Assembly (NCBI GenBank): GCA_951394045.1
Contig: OX595996.1
Coordinates: 1-64,000 of the forward strand
Direction: 5' to 3'
Source of the DNA: Nitzschia sp. DOCU1
Lineage: Eukaryota; Bacillariophyta; Bacillariophyceae; Bacillariales; Bacillariaceae
DNA length: 64,000 nt
The notes under the pieces were generated by a model. It did not search any database. It was not told the origin of the DNA and saw only the letters and a list, made by a program, of their open reading frames with translations. The position numbers and the translations under genes are program-made. Shown here one piece after another: positions 20,747 through 30,832 of this stretch. The stretch's first letter is position 1. Each line of letters begins with the position of its first letter.

Positions 20747-21643
20747 CTAAGAAGGGGAGTCACGGTTCGTCTTCCGACCGCGGTTCAGGGTTCCCAATTC
20801 GGGTCCTGCATTGGTTCCACTGGCGACGCCAGCTTCCCCGGGTTTACGCCCTTTGTTGGCTTTGCTCGAGCCAAAGGCAAGCAGTCCGGTGACACCGTGA
20901 CGCATCTCGTACACTTCAAGTTGCTCCGCATAATCGATCTGCTTCTCGAAGTTGAAGCGGTTCTGGCGATAATCGTGGAACATCAACTCCTTAACACTCA
21001 GCCACGCGGCCGGCAACATGGGCTCGTAGATCAGGGGCAGTTCGGTCTCGTTCAGGCGATCAACCACGTCAGTACGATTGCCACCATCGTTGGGGAAGTA
21101 ATCGAACCACTTATTGACCTGGCGCAAGCGAGTAGCCAATCCGCGAGCAGACATCATTGTAGGCTTACGACCCTCGTAGCGGAGGTACGACGTCTGATTC
21201 TGGGCGGCATAATCAGGGAAGAACCGAGCCGCGACGTAACGCAACGCACGAGACACATGATCGACAGTCGCAGTGACGCTTGGACGAGCGAAATACTCCT
21301 CAAACGTGTCCTTCCCCGAACCCGCGAGAAGCGTAAGAGTCATAGCGCGACGATCGGGGCCATTGGTGAGGCTCAAACAAGTCCAAACCTTAACGAGATC
21401 GTCATTCCAGCGACACCACTGTTCGGGGGTTCCCGACTCAAACACATAGAACTTTTCGGAGTATTTTGGGGAGGTCGCATCCCCAGGAACGGAACGAAGC
21501 TCGAGTTTCACCGAACGAAAGCCATCCTCGTCGGCGTCGCCGGCGCCGTCAGACGAGCCCGTCGAGCCAGTTTTCCACTTGCAAGGCGGGTACAACGGGA
21601 TGACGCCACGAGCGGCAACGAACGAGTTGAAAGCGAGACGCAT
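20747..21643 (-). CDS. gag: Gag segment: capsid-like
   Basis: 298 residues from the ATG at 21643, 38 bases inside the 5' LTR. The protein is mostly helical, with a WCRWNDDL motif and a capsid-type region (residues about 80-240) as in gypsy Gag proteins, then a Gly/Asn/Lys-rich basic linker (KANKGRKPGEAG) ending DSPS and TAG. The zinc knuckle expected at the end of Gag comes immediately after this stop, in frame. The protein has no signal peptide or membrane segment. Confidence 0.85.
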   Translation of the reverse strand: MRLAFNSFVAARGVIPLYPPCKWKTGSTGSSDGAGDADEDGFRSVKLELRSVPGDATSPKYSEKFYVFESGTPEQWCRWNDDLVKVWTCLSLTNGPDRRAMTLTLLAGSGKDTFEEYFARPSVTATVDHVSRALRYVAARFFPDYAAQNQTSYLRYEGRKPTMMSARGLATRLRQVNKWFDYFPNDGGNRTDVVDRLNETELPLIYEPMLPAAWLSVKELMFHDYRQNRFNFEKQIDYAEQLEVYEMRHGVTGLLAFGSSKANKGRKPGEAGVASGTNAGPELGTLNRGRKTNRDSPS

Positions 21644-21661
21644 GATACTTATCCTCTAGAC

Positions 21662-21681
21662 TGACAAGTCTTTGATCAAAG
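21662..21681 (-). other. Primer-binding-site position (unusual)
   Basis: The bases after the 5' LTR on the coding strand read CTTTGATCAAAGACTTGTCA. The usual TGG complementary to a tRNA CCA tail is absent. The first 12 bases are a perfect palindrome (CTTTGATCAAAG). Priming may use an internal tRNA fragment, as reported for some diatom elements, or self-priming; which one cannot be decided here. Confidence 0.5.
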
Positions 21682-22212
21682 TGCATTAGGCTAGAAACTG
21701 CAGTAGATTGTTTTTGAAAATTGTTGCTAAATTGTGAGACTATTTTAAAGTTAGGTCTATCATTGCATCGACTCCATCTTCCCATCTGATCGTGATCACG
21801 ACTATATATCTTAGTAGACAAGATAGTTGTCAAGAAGGTAAGACATGCCCGTCCCTAACTAGCAGTGTTGTGTTTCTTTGTGACTGCTCTAGTTAGTGAC
21901 GCCTAGCATCCTATGACCTTCTAACACCTATAGCATGACCCTAGGTCCTGACGCCTAGCGTCAAGACTAGCATCAAGATAGACATAGTCGTTGCCTCGCT
22001 CCGACCATATATGTGTGTCGCACTTTCTGTGCGCAAGCGCGCCATCCGGCATGCTCGACGACGTCACGTGGCCTCTGTGTCCGTCCGTCGGCAGTATATA
22101 TTTGTGCGTACGTATGTTATGTTATATGCTATGCGTTATAGCCAGTCCTGTTAGTCTACATTAGTCCTGTTAGTCCTGTCACGCCATTTCAGGCATTATC
22201 GTGCCTACTGCA
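21682..22212 (-). repeat. 5' LTR of the gypsy element
   Basis: 531 bases, upstream with respect to element transcription (minus strand). It carries the same CRE/G-box overlap as the other LTR and the same TATA-like stretch. By eye the differences from the 3' LTR number five, four of them transitions. Confidence 0.92.
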
Positions 22213-22278
22213 CGGGCCTGATTTGGGATCATAATGTCAAATAATGTTACTTGAGTATGGGATATTGATCTGGAGGTC

Positions 22279-23315
22279 ATGGTAACTCAGGTAGATGAAA
22301 ATGCGCAGAACCAACACCAGCAGCAGGCAGCAGAGACCGTAGATGATAACATCGTTAAGGGCGTGGTCTCGTTAGAAGATCTTTTCCGTAGAATCGACCA
22401 GGCGGTGGAAAGGTACACTAGAATGGAGTTATACCTGCACATACAACTCATCACGGGCCCGGAGGTGTTAAAGTTTGGGGGAAAGCTGCAGGGCGTTGTT
22501 GCCAGGAACTGTCCCATTGATGCCAGGTACATGCGAACTTACTGGAAGTCAAGGGGTATGAAGGTGGTGGAACGAGCAATGCGCTACAGCAGACAAAGGA
22601 TGTCGAATGCCATGAAGAAAAAGTTTATAGGTAAGAAGAAAGGAGATAGTGGTGGTGAGAGTATGTATTGTTCAGGGTCTAACTTTGTTAGTTGTCGCTA
22701 CTAGGTGCGATTGTTGACGGTAAGCAAAAATCGTGGCCTTGTGTCGCCCATATCCAAGAAGGGAGATCCAATCCCGACTATTTGGTATTTGCCAGGGAGT
22801 TGTTGTCAGCAATGCCGTATGCCAAGTCATTCCGTGACCACTGTAATGTGAACGTAATGAGGTTGTGGTTTCCCGTTCATTTGGACGAGGCTTTTGGTGT
22901 AGCCGTTTACGTTAATGGCTATTTGGCGTGGTCAGCGGAGGCTCACAAACAGGTGAGGAAGAAGGGCACAACAGCTGGCGATGGTGATGATGATGATGAG
23001 GGTGGTGAGGGATTGGATAATTCGACCATAACGAGCGATGATAACAGCAACTACTTTCCTTTCACAGCGGACGCACGAGGGGCAAAACGCTACAAAGGAT
23101 GGAAGGAGGCAGGAGTAACTTTCTACAATCAAATGGTGAACCTTTTGTCAATTCAATGGCAGGCAGCAGAAACTGGTGTTGATTTTGAAAACAAACTAAT
23201 GGGCGAGTGGGCATCCATGGAGAGGCTATCGAGTGTGGTGGATGAGGAGACAACTGCTGCAACAATGGCGTTGAATGGTTTGGATGCATTATTTGGAGAT
23301 ACGGTTGCAGTTTGA
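22279..23315 (+). CDS. Two-exon protein of unknown function
   Basis: Exon 1 is 22279-22630 and exon 2 is 22705-23315, with a 74-base intron (donor GTAAGA, acceptor CTAG) that joins FIG to AIVDGKQKS in phase. The product is 320 residues. Gln/Asn-rich residues lead into a helical region (LEDLFRRIDQAVERYTRMEL), then a basic segment (RYSRQRMSNAMKKKF), then KRYKGWKEAGVTFYNQMVNL, with an acidic loop (GDDDDEGGEGLD) between. There is no signal peptide or membrane helix. I recognise no family. The gypsy element lies 66 bases upstream, so this promoter is probably altered. The gene may be a domesticated or passenger gene of the mobile island. Splice sites and coherent composition support a real gene. 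Confidence 0.55.
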
Positions 23316-23870
23316 ATGGTGAATTGGAATAGATAATGACTGAATGTAGATGGATGCTTTTGTTACCACTACTCCCTTGTTTTCTTGGCAGAAATGTTGA
23401 GGATTATTAGAGGGAAGATATGGTAGGATAATTGATGAGGATAATATGCGTGCCATCGGATGCTTGGTAGGTACACCCAACTATAGTGGCTAGAGAAAGC
23501 AGCCTTGGATTACTAGGCTCGCGTCCTGTGCATGGTGGAAATGGTAAGAGAAGTGGTCATTCCTGGGTATGCGGGGAAAGAGGCTCCAAATGGTGGTTGA
23601 GGTTCGGAGGTTGGCGTTTTTACCTGGATATTTGGTTGAGGCGCATCCGGTTGGAAATTCTTCTTGGAGAAGGGTTCAGGGCAATTGGGTGGGTGAATTT
23701 GGTGAAATAATTAGTTAGGGTTCAAGAACAAGAGAATGTGACATGACGAATTGTGCTATTCGATAGGGCCAGGCGAATATCAAACGATTATGCCTGGGGG
23801 GATTGTGCAGGAAGATTCTTCCAGAATCAACTTGCAGAGATTTACACTACATAATTATTGAAGCGCTCAA
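23316..23870. other. Spacer without recognised gene
   Basis: About 555 bases, rich in GGTTGG/TGGATA-type words, with only short frames and no repeat array. Confidence 0.4.
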
Positions 23871-24563
23871 ATGGAGATGACTTCAAGGCGTGTGTGGTGG
23901 CTTGGAGAGAGGTCAAGGAGGAACTCCAAGGAGCGTAGAGACCCCACTTTCTGGAACATACCAAGCTCAGATGCAGATGCACCTTCGGATGGTCCTTCGA
24001 CGAGTCCTTCCGATAAGCCTTCGGATAGACCTTCGGCTGGCCCGACTGCTACATGCACAACTCAGATCTCTGATTTACGTCAGGATTGTAACGTTGTCGT
24101 CTGCTTCGATGTCTCCGAAGCGCCTTCGGCCGGACCTTCAGTTGAACCTACGCCCAAACCTTCAGCCGAGCCCTCATCTGAACCCACCAAAGGCATGGAT
24201 CTCATCACCGAGTGCAATGACGTTCCCAACGCCAACCTTTGCGATCCGAATGATAGCAGCAAGGGGTTTAATTACTGCTTCTTGCACAAGAACGGGGATG
24301 ATGCAGCAGGTGACCATTATCATCAGAAGTGCTTCACATCTGATTCCTCCGCCATCTCGTATGCTGTGGGCAACTACATATTTGAAGGCTGCGGCTGCTG
24401 CAAGGATATTCCAAGATTGCAGAGTGACGGCAAGCTCCTCAATGTCAAGTCTTCCAAGGCCCTCGCGTGTCCCGCTGGTGATAACGTTTTTGTTCGAAAC
24501 CGCGCCTTGTCTTCGGACATGGAGAAGGGATCGAGCAAGCAAGGTCGCCGTCTCAGGTTGTAG
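23871..24563 (+). pseudogene. C-terminal fragment of a Pro-Ser-repeat surface protein
   Basis: The 230-codon frame begins with about 30 residues lacking any signal peptide (Arg-rich, probably not native), then enters P-S-x-x repeats (DAPSDGPSTSPSDKPSDRPS) and the module PSAGPTATC...VVCFDVSEAPSAGPS, clearly related to the protein at 7.9-9.2 kb. A second repeat block follows, then a Cys-rich C-terminal domain with CNDVPNANLCDP, FNYCFLHKNG and GCGCCKDIP, ending in a basic tail (SSKQGRRLRL). The C-terminus looks complete and the N-terminus truncated. Either it is the other half of the 7.9-kb gene split by the island, or a separate truncated paralogue. Confidence 0.6.
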
Positions 24564-26285
24564 TGTTACGGCCAATCTATTACATGTATGAACAACAAGA
24601 ACTTCACGAAGCAACATGCATATCCATCCGTCCCTGCGACGAGATAAAACGAACCCAACCAAACATCGAATAAGCAAAGACACCAGTTTTAAAAGGAATA
24701 GTAGTGCACATGATTACGGGCAGCCGTTTCTTTTCTTGACCAAGTCGTAGTCTTTATAGGGAGCGGAGTAAGGGACAAACATGAATCCCAGCCACAATGC
24801 TAGACGTAGATGGAAGTAGTAGTAGCTGTGTTGCTACCAGTAGCTAGCTGGCATGGCCTTTCGTGCAAGCTGTGATTGAGCCCAAGACAACCCAAAAGAC
24901 TGTCAACAGGCTTACAGATCGCCAGCATCGTAGTAGGAGAGTAGAAACAAACAGTACACACTCAGTACGACAGATAGTTGTCGTAGTCGTTTGCAATAAC
25001 ATCAACATCCTACCACGGTCCTGCTCGCTTGTCGACGTTTCCAGAATAGCCTCGGTCCCGCGGGTTTCTCAATCACAAAAGGGTGTTCGAAAAAGCTAGA
25101 AGCTACCATCGTCCGATGAAATGAAAATGCCCTAGAGACCCTAGGGCCCCTCAGCACAGTTTCAGCAACCGGAATATCCATCGTCATCGTAAGCTTGAGG
25201 CAATTTTGCACATTCCGAGGCCGCGACACGGACTTTCAAATTGGTTGATGTCTCATGCCTGCCGTACTGGCTCCTCCGCTGGCGTTTGAAGAAAAGTCGA
25301 CACTTCACATGCTCAAATCATTCGAAACTTTGCCCGCCAATACCATGCAACTTAGCAGATTCGATCGCCCATTGTCGGGTGTAGCCACAGCGGCGGCTGT
25401 GGTCTTGACATGTCTCGCCACGCCTTGATTTACCAAGGGAAGAAATCTGTGACAACTGAGCAAACTGATATCGATGGTAGTAAAGATGCTGCGGATGCAA
25501 TGCTAAGGTCGGCAACGACGACAATGACAAGTCTTTGTCTTGAGGAAGCGCAATCGTCCATTATGGATCTACCGGTAGCGAGATGGAAAGTCCGCAGCGT
25601 GTCCGTCGGGCATCGATCGGACCAATGCTCCCTTCAACGCTACAAAAAATTCAATGTCTCGGCGCGCGCTAAAATTTATGCTCACATACGAATACGTGGA
25701 TGTGATATGCAAGCGTCCGTTGGAAGCCAGACCCACACACCATCGACTCTCCCCCGAAATCATGCGTATCTTTTCGGAAACGCAAATGACCGCCCCATCA
25801 ACGACGGCGACGATCGGTTTTGATTCACAATCAAGGTTGGATGCAGAACTGCAGAAAATGAATCAAACATAACCATGTTTCATGCTATCGAACTATCAAG
25901 AGAGGAAGATGTAACCGTGGTGTTCACAGCCTTGGATCAACAGCTTTTATCAGGGCGCCATACCTGCCATCACATTGCTAGTGCCCCGCATCATGATGCA
26001 CCCGAGAAGGTCAAATTATCTAATAATGGCGACGCAAGGACGTCGATGGCGTGAGCGTCACGTCCATATTCATTCAAGCCCGACAAAACATACATGGCGT
26101 CAATTGTTTGGCTTGGAATTGCTCCGCACCTTTTGTGATTCGAAGGCTAGCTACGGTAGTAGGTAGACCAGGATTCCATTCATGCCGTCTTGTGTGAATA
26201 GGCTTGTAGACCAACAACAAATGACACGGAATGAGCTACGTGACTATCGTTGGAAGAAATTTGTTCGAGTCAAGGATCTCTAATG
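24564..26285. other. Intergenic, no firm gene
   Basis: 1.7 kb. The longest frame (25410-25823, 137 codons) has no recognised motif. A different frame at 25654-25872 reads more protein-like (KFMLTYEYVDVICKRP, LSPEIMRIF) but is closed upstream by a stop near 25577; at best it is a gene fragment. No array or RNA gene is seen. Confidence 0.4.
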
Positions 26286-28937
26286 TTAGAAAAGACTATC
26301 GATTGTCGACAGTCGATTCAAAGCCCGTTCGATTGCTCGCTGCATAATCTCTTGGACGATTTCATCCAATCGCTCCCGTTCCGTTTCGTCCAGGCTCCTC
26401 AGAGCTTCAATCATTTCCTTTTCAATTACAGTGGGAGATGCGGGTCCTCGTCTGACTCCATCTAAAATATTCGTCGCGGCATCAACAACTTGCCGTATTG
26501 CTTCCGGGCTCAGGATATTTTGCTGCTGTCCAATCAAGCCGGATCGAAGTCCAGTTAACAATATTTCTGCAGTCTGCGTACTCCATACGCTTTCGCCTCG
26601 AACAAAGTCACCCACATCGGACCCAAGAAATTCAGTGGCCGCATCCGCTAGCCCTAGGGCAAACAACTCTTCTTGTTGATCGAGTTTGGGTGCCACAGCA
26701 TCCGTTAGAGCCTTCAATGTCGTGACAGCCATTCCGCGAATTCGAATGCCATCTGCACCTGGGAGCAAAATAGGAATGGGGATCTCGTCTAGCTTCGGAC
26801 TTGGTGGAAATATGTCGCCCAAAAATGGTAGAGATGGCGGTCTTGGTGGTGACAGTGCAACAATCGCCTCGCTCATACCTTGGCGAAGAACTTGTCGAGT
26901 TACCACGTCCACAATGGTATCCACTTCAGGTTCCAAAAGACGCCGCAAACTCTCGGCATTGTCAGAGAGAAGAAATTTCAAGCCTTGCGCGAAACTAATG
27001 CCATCTTCGGGCACTGTATCAATATCAACAAACGCAGCACCTTCCTTGGTCGAGACAGCTCCCGCTGCGTTGTTGAGCAAAGCAAGCAGTCGCGACAGTT
27101 TCAAGCCCTTGCTTTCACCGTTATCACTCTTGTAAAGTACTTCTTGTAGCGCGGCCTGAATTTCCGGCCGATCTTCTTTGAGCAACTTGCGTGCGATAAA
27201 TGGATAGGCTTCCATGATGATGCCATAGTCCGGATTGCCCGTCAGGGCGACACCCTCCAAGGTTACAATGGCTCGCCCCAAAATGGCAAAGTAGGGTGGA
27301 ATCGAAAACGGGATATCATTCAACACGGTTAAGGCATCTTGCGTCATGGCTTGGAATCCTCCAACCGTCGATTGCATGTTCCCATCTTGCATTCCGTACA
27401 ACTTCTTTAGCTCTTCCTCATACTTTTTGGCTCCCCCACCCTTGACGTATGGACTAAGTGCCTTGTCCATGAGAGGAATGATTGCGGCGCGATCCGAGTC
27501 TGGAGGTAATATCTGAAGTTTCATAAAGTCGTCCACCAAGCTAGCGTAATCCTTATTAGCCAAGTGAATGACCGCGGAAATGAAGTAGTCACGATCCTGT
27601 TCAGCGATACTGGCCATGAGGCCACAATCAATGAGAGCAAGTTCGGCACCCTCATCGGTTGGTTCATCCAGCAGCAATAAGTTTCCTGGATGCGGGTCCG
27701 CATGGAAAAATCCCACTTCAAAGAGTTGAGTCAAAAAGGCCTCTTGTGCCATGGGAGTAACGCGTGCGATTTCTGGCGGCGAGGCTTCACTTAATTTCTT
27801 GCCATCCATCCATTGACTCACAAGAATACGTCGTGTACACATATCGTGATAGACCTTGGGTACCGTCACCCCTTGGACTCCTTTTTCAATCAACATGTCT
27901 CTGAGCCTCTGTTGATTTTTGGCTTCGTTTTGAAAGTCGAGTTCGGTGTAAAAGCCAATCGCCCATTCATTGAGTAACGCTACGTAGTTAGTCTTTTGCT
28001 GGGGAGCAAATCGTTCGACCAATCCTTGAAAGACCTCTGCAGCGCGACGCAAGACATACAAGTCTTTGGACACGGTCCCGAGCACGGAGGGTCTCTGAAC
28101 CTTGACGGCTACTCGTGTGTTGTTGCCATCGTTGAGGGTTGCTAGGTAGACTTGTGCCAAGCTGGCGGCCGCCACGGGCTCTTCTGATATCGAAGTGAAG
28201 AATTGTCCCAATGGTCCTCCAAGTTCCCTTTCGATTTGCTCAACGGCAACTTTTGTATCAAACGGCACCACCGCATCTTGTAATTTGGTCAATTCTTCTA
28301 GAGTCGCCGGCGGCAAGACATCGGGTCGGACACTCATCATTTGTCCGGCTTTGATGAAGGTCGGTCCCAGATCTTGCAAATCCAAGCGTGCCTGTCGACT
28401 CAATGCGGGAATCTCGGAATCCACAATTTTGCCGTCCCTTATAAACAAGGTGATCAGTTTGGTGAGAAAGGGTACCGCCTTGCCGACAAAATAGCCCCAC
28501 CGTTGATTCAATGCGCCTCGCTCTTTGCTCCAATATTGTTGGATCAAGTCCTTATCGTAGACTAGGGGCAGTCCCTCCTCGTCTAGCTTGTTAGCAGCGG
28601 TCGAATCCAAAGCAATATAGGATTTCTTCACGTCAGGGGCTTCCAAGGATTTCATTGCGACGGCCGCGTTGACGGCCGCAGTAGCCATGGCCGCGGCAGA
28701 TGCGACTCCTGAATTCGTGACCCGTTCTCGGAAACTAGTTCCGGTGGTGGTAGCAGTTGTCTGGTCCGGTATCTTTCTTGTAGCTGTCGTGGCCTCGTCA
28801 ACGTCGTCCATGGTCGATGCCGATAGCAGAGAATTACGACGAAAGCTGCTGGGGCGATCGACAGCCGAAAAGGCAAAAGCCCCGCCCACTAACAGTAGCA
28901 GCACTAGCCAGGTGGTTGATGATTTCAGTGTTTTCAT
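26286..28937 (-). CDS. Plastid-type ABC1/UbiB atypical kinase
   Basis: Single exon, 883 residues. The N-terminus is a signal peptide (STTWLVLLLLVGGAFAF) whose cleavage site AFA|F resembles the diatom plastid-import motif, followed by an Arg/Ser-rich transit stretch. ABC1-family motifs appear in order: FIKAGQMMSVRPDVLP (KxGQ), AAASLAQVYLA (Ala-rich loop), VAVKVQRP (nucleotide-contacting Lys), ELDFQNEAKN (ExD), FFHADPHPGNLLLLD (catalytic loop) and ALIDCGLMAS (metal-binding DCG in place of DFG). The family regulates isoprenoid-quinone and prenyl-lipid metabolism; chloroplast members act at plastoglobules. The C-terminal 300 residues after the kinase core are a long helical extension, as in larger plastid ABC1K proteins. 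All key residues are present. Confidence 0.92.
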   Translation of the reverse strand: MKTLKSSTTWLVLLLLVGGAFAFSAVDRPSSFRRNSLLSASTMDDVDEATTATRKIPDQTTATTTGTSFRERVTNSGVASAAAMATAAVNAAVAMKSLEAPDVKKSYIALDSTAANKLDEEGLPLVYDKDLIQQYWSKERGALNQRWGYFVGKAVPFLTKLITLFIRDGKIVDSEIPALSRQARLDLQDLGPTFIKAGQMMSVRPDVLPPATLEELTKLQDAVVPFDTKVAVEQIERELGGPLGQFFTSISEEPVAAASLAQVYLATLNDGNNTRVAVKVQRPSVLGTVSKDLYVLRRAAEVFQGLVERFAPQQKTNYVALLNEWAIGFYTELDFQNEAKNQQRLRDMLIEKGVQGVTVPKVYHDMCTRRILVSQWMDGKKLSEASPPEIARVTPMAQEAFLTQLFEVGFFHADPHPGNLLLLDEPTDEGAELALIDCGLMASIAEQDRDYFISAVIHLANKDYASLVDDFMKLQILPPDSDRAAIIPLMDKALSPYVKGGGAKKYEEELKKLYGMQDGNMQSTVGGFQAMTQDALTVLNDIPFSIPPYFAILGRAIVTLEGVALTGNPDYGIIMEAYPFIARKLLKEDRPEIQAALQEVLYKSDNGESKGLKLSRLLALLNNAAGAVSTKEGAAFVDIDTVPEDGISFAQGLKFLLSDNAESLRRLLEPEVDTIVDVVTRQVLRQGMSEAIVALSPPRPPSLPFLGDIFPPSPKLDEIPIPILLPGADGIRIRGMAVTTLKALTDAVAPKLDQQEELFALGLADAATEFLGSDVGDFVRGESVWSTQTAEILLTGLRSGLIGQQQNILSPEAIRQVVDAATNILDGVRRGPASPTVIEKEMIEALRSLDETERERLDEIVQEIMQRAIERALNRLSTIDSLF

Positions 28938-30613
28938 TATTGTTTCTCTTTTGTTTGTTTTTTATGACGGCAATTGATAGATCAGGTGAAATAGAATTGT
29001 GTACTCTCTTCGTTGTTCTGTTCTGCGGTGGTGGGGGCCGACGCCATGGCGAAACAACAACATGCCACCAAAATGGCGGGAAAAAGTGAGGCGCTGGTGT
29101 CTTGCGTCACCCACACCAGAATCGTGCCACGTCACTAAGGATCGGCCACGCGGCAAAATGTGGCGAATACCCTCTATGATACGCTATCCGTTCAGCTCAC
29201 TCCATAGCATTGACAGCATGTGATCGTCGACAATGGCGAAAACTTCCTCTTTAGCAGTTTCAACTCATCGTCCCCGTCCTCGTTGATTAGTCGATAGTCG
29301 GCAGACAGGACAGATGGGTGTGTTAACCAGACCGTCAGTGGGAGAGTCACTCAATGTCACAGCAAACTCGGTTGCTTCTGAGGACGATGAACATCCAAGG
29401 CGCAAGACTGTGAGGCTTGCAAATGATACCTACCAATCATCCCCATTGATCCACCGGCATGATACAAGATACGTCAAAGAAGATCATCGTCGACACTAGT
29501 CTTGTACATCCAACGATACAACGATTTCGACCTACCAGAGTCGCTGTACACGGACGGAACCAAGTTCATGATTGACACTGTCCCGACGAGCCGTCGTCAG
29601 ACAAAAGCCAAGATCGAAAGCTCCACGCATACTCGATAATGTGCGATTTTTATTTTGAAGATATTGTCATCTCCTACCAGTTTTCCCACTTGCATTATCC
29701 AACATTCATGTCAAGGTTCTTTCAGAGGCGCACGATGACGGCACTCAAGAACAGCCAGCTGTGGTGGAATCCGGGACAGGCGGGACGGAAAAGGCACAAA
29801 ACAACTATGCTATCGATAGTACGACCGCGCGTAGGGCTACGTGGAATCCACTTCCTCTGGGGTATTACATTTCAAGACCGCAGGTAGAAGCCTCAATACT
29901 GCGTTAGAAACTTTGATGAGCATCTAGCATTTCAGTCGACGAGTTCAAAAGCAGGTATGAACCTCGATCTCAAATATTCTTGACCTCTTCCTTGATTCTA
30001 TGGGGATGATAGATGACGATAGCAGAAGGAGGTCGTGTCAAACCTTTGGAGCAGTCTTTCGTTTTCGATCGCTGCTCACAAGAAAAGAGCGTACAAACTT
30101 ATATATCCTTACCTACCCGTTGCTTTAGCTCTGTTCTCTTGTACGAGCACTAGTTTATAGCTAGTGCTAGATGAAAATGCTGGTGCGTTCTCGGCGAAAC
30201 GTAGCTTCTCTGCACGCCCCGGTAACAACGATCACGACCAGAATTCGGAGGATGGCGTCAAAAAAGAAGGTTGAACCGTTGCTACTGCTAGAAGATTGGT
30301 GAGGATTCGTTGATCTACAAAGACGGGCTCCATAGTACCGACCGCAATAGTTCGACTCGCTTTAGCCTCTCTACTAGTGCAAGCATATTGGCAATACACG
30401 AGTGGGCTAGTAGTATGCCTAAACAAAACATGGCGCTCGGAACGAAGAAATTCGAGTTGTAGTAGACGTAATTGCTGAACTACTAATTAGTCAGTAAAGA
30501 TAAAGGCTAAAAGCGATAAAATTACGAATGCTTTGAGACCGATCAAAGAGCCAGGACAGCACCAGAAATGCATAAAATTGAGAATATAAATCAAAGCGAC
30601 GGCCTGCCAGATG
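28938..30613. other. Intergenic, no gene recognised
   Basis: 1.7 kb. The first 300 bases upstream of the kinase start should hold its promoter. The remainder has only frames under 85 codons without motifs and no repeat array. Confidence 0.45.
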
Positions 30614-30832
30614 CTATTCCGCAGCAGTTGTAGCAGTATTTGCTCCCCCACCGCCTTCTTCGGTCGCTTCTACTGGTTTAGGCCGTAATAGTGGATGCTC
30701 CGCTCTTGGAACATAACCTTTCGGCGCTTCTCCCTTTTGTTGCTGTCGCTTCTTATCATGTTTGAGCATGACGTGAACCGAATCGTCCACCGTTTGAAGC
30801 CGTGTATCGTGTTGAGATGCTCCGCAGCCCAT
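30614..30832 (-). CDS. Small protein with dual acylation-type N-terminus
   Basis: 72 residues starting MGCGASQHD. Gly2 with small residues after it is the classic N-myristoylation signal, and Cys3 is a likely palmitoylation site, so the protein is predicted to sit on the cytosolic face of a membrane. The middle is basic (MLKHDKKRQQQKGEAPKGY), then comes a Pro/His stretch (PRAEHPLLRPKP) and a low-complexity Gly/Ala/Thr tail. No domain is recognised. Its shortness leaves room for chance, but the acylation start, even composition and following stop make it a credible small gene. Confidence 0.6.
   Translation of the reverse strand: MGCGASQHDTRLQTVDDSVHVMLKHDKKRQQQKGEAPKGYVPRAEHPLLRPKPVEATEEGGGGANTATTAAE

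Larger units (their letters stand above)
16597..22212 (-). mobile_element. Ty3/gypsy LTR retrotransposon, complete, 5.6 kb
   Basis: Two direct 531-base LTRs (16597-17127 and 21682-22212) begin TG and end CA on either strand and bound an internal region coding on the minus strand. I count five differences between them. The flanks carry a 4-base duplication, CGGG (16593-16596 and 22213-22216). Domain order is capsid, zinc knuckle, protease, reverse transcriptase, RNase H, integrase, which places it in Ty3/gypsy. There is no envelope gene. A polypurine tract lies next to the 3' LTR. All domains share one reading frame but are cut by three in-frame stops (see the four segments). The insertion lies two bases past the right end of the 1.6-kb DNA transposon. 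Confidence 0.95.

Noticed and set aside
25410..25872. Two overlapping frames of 137 and 72 codons
   Set aside because: One has no protein character; the other looks better but is closed upstream and lacks splice support. Possible relic only.
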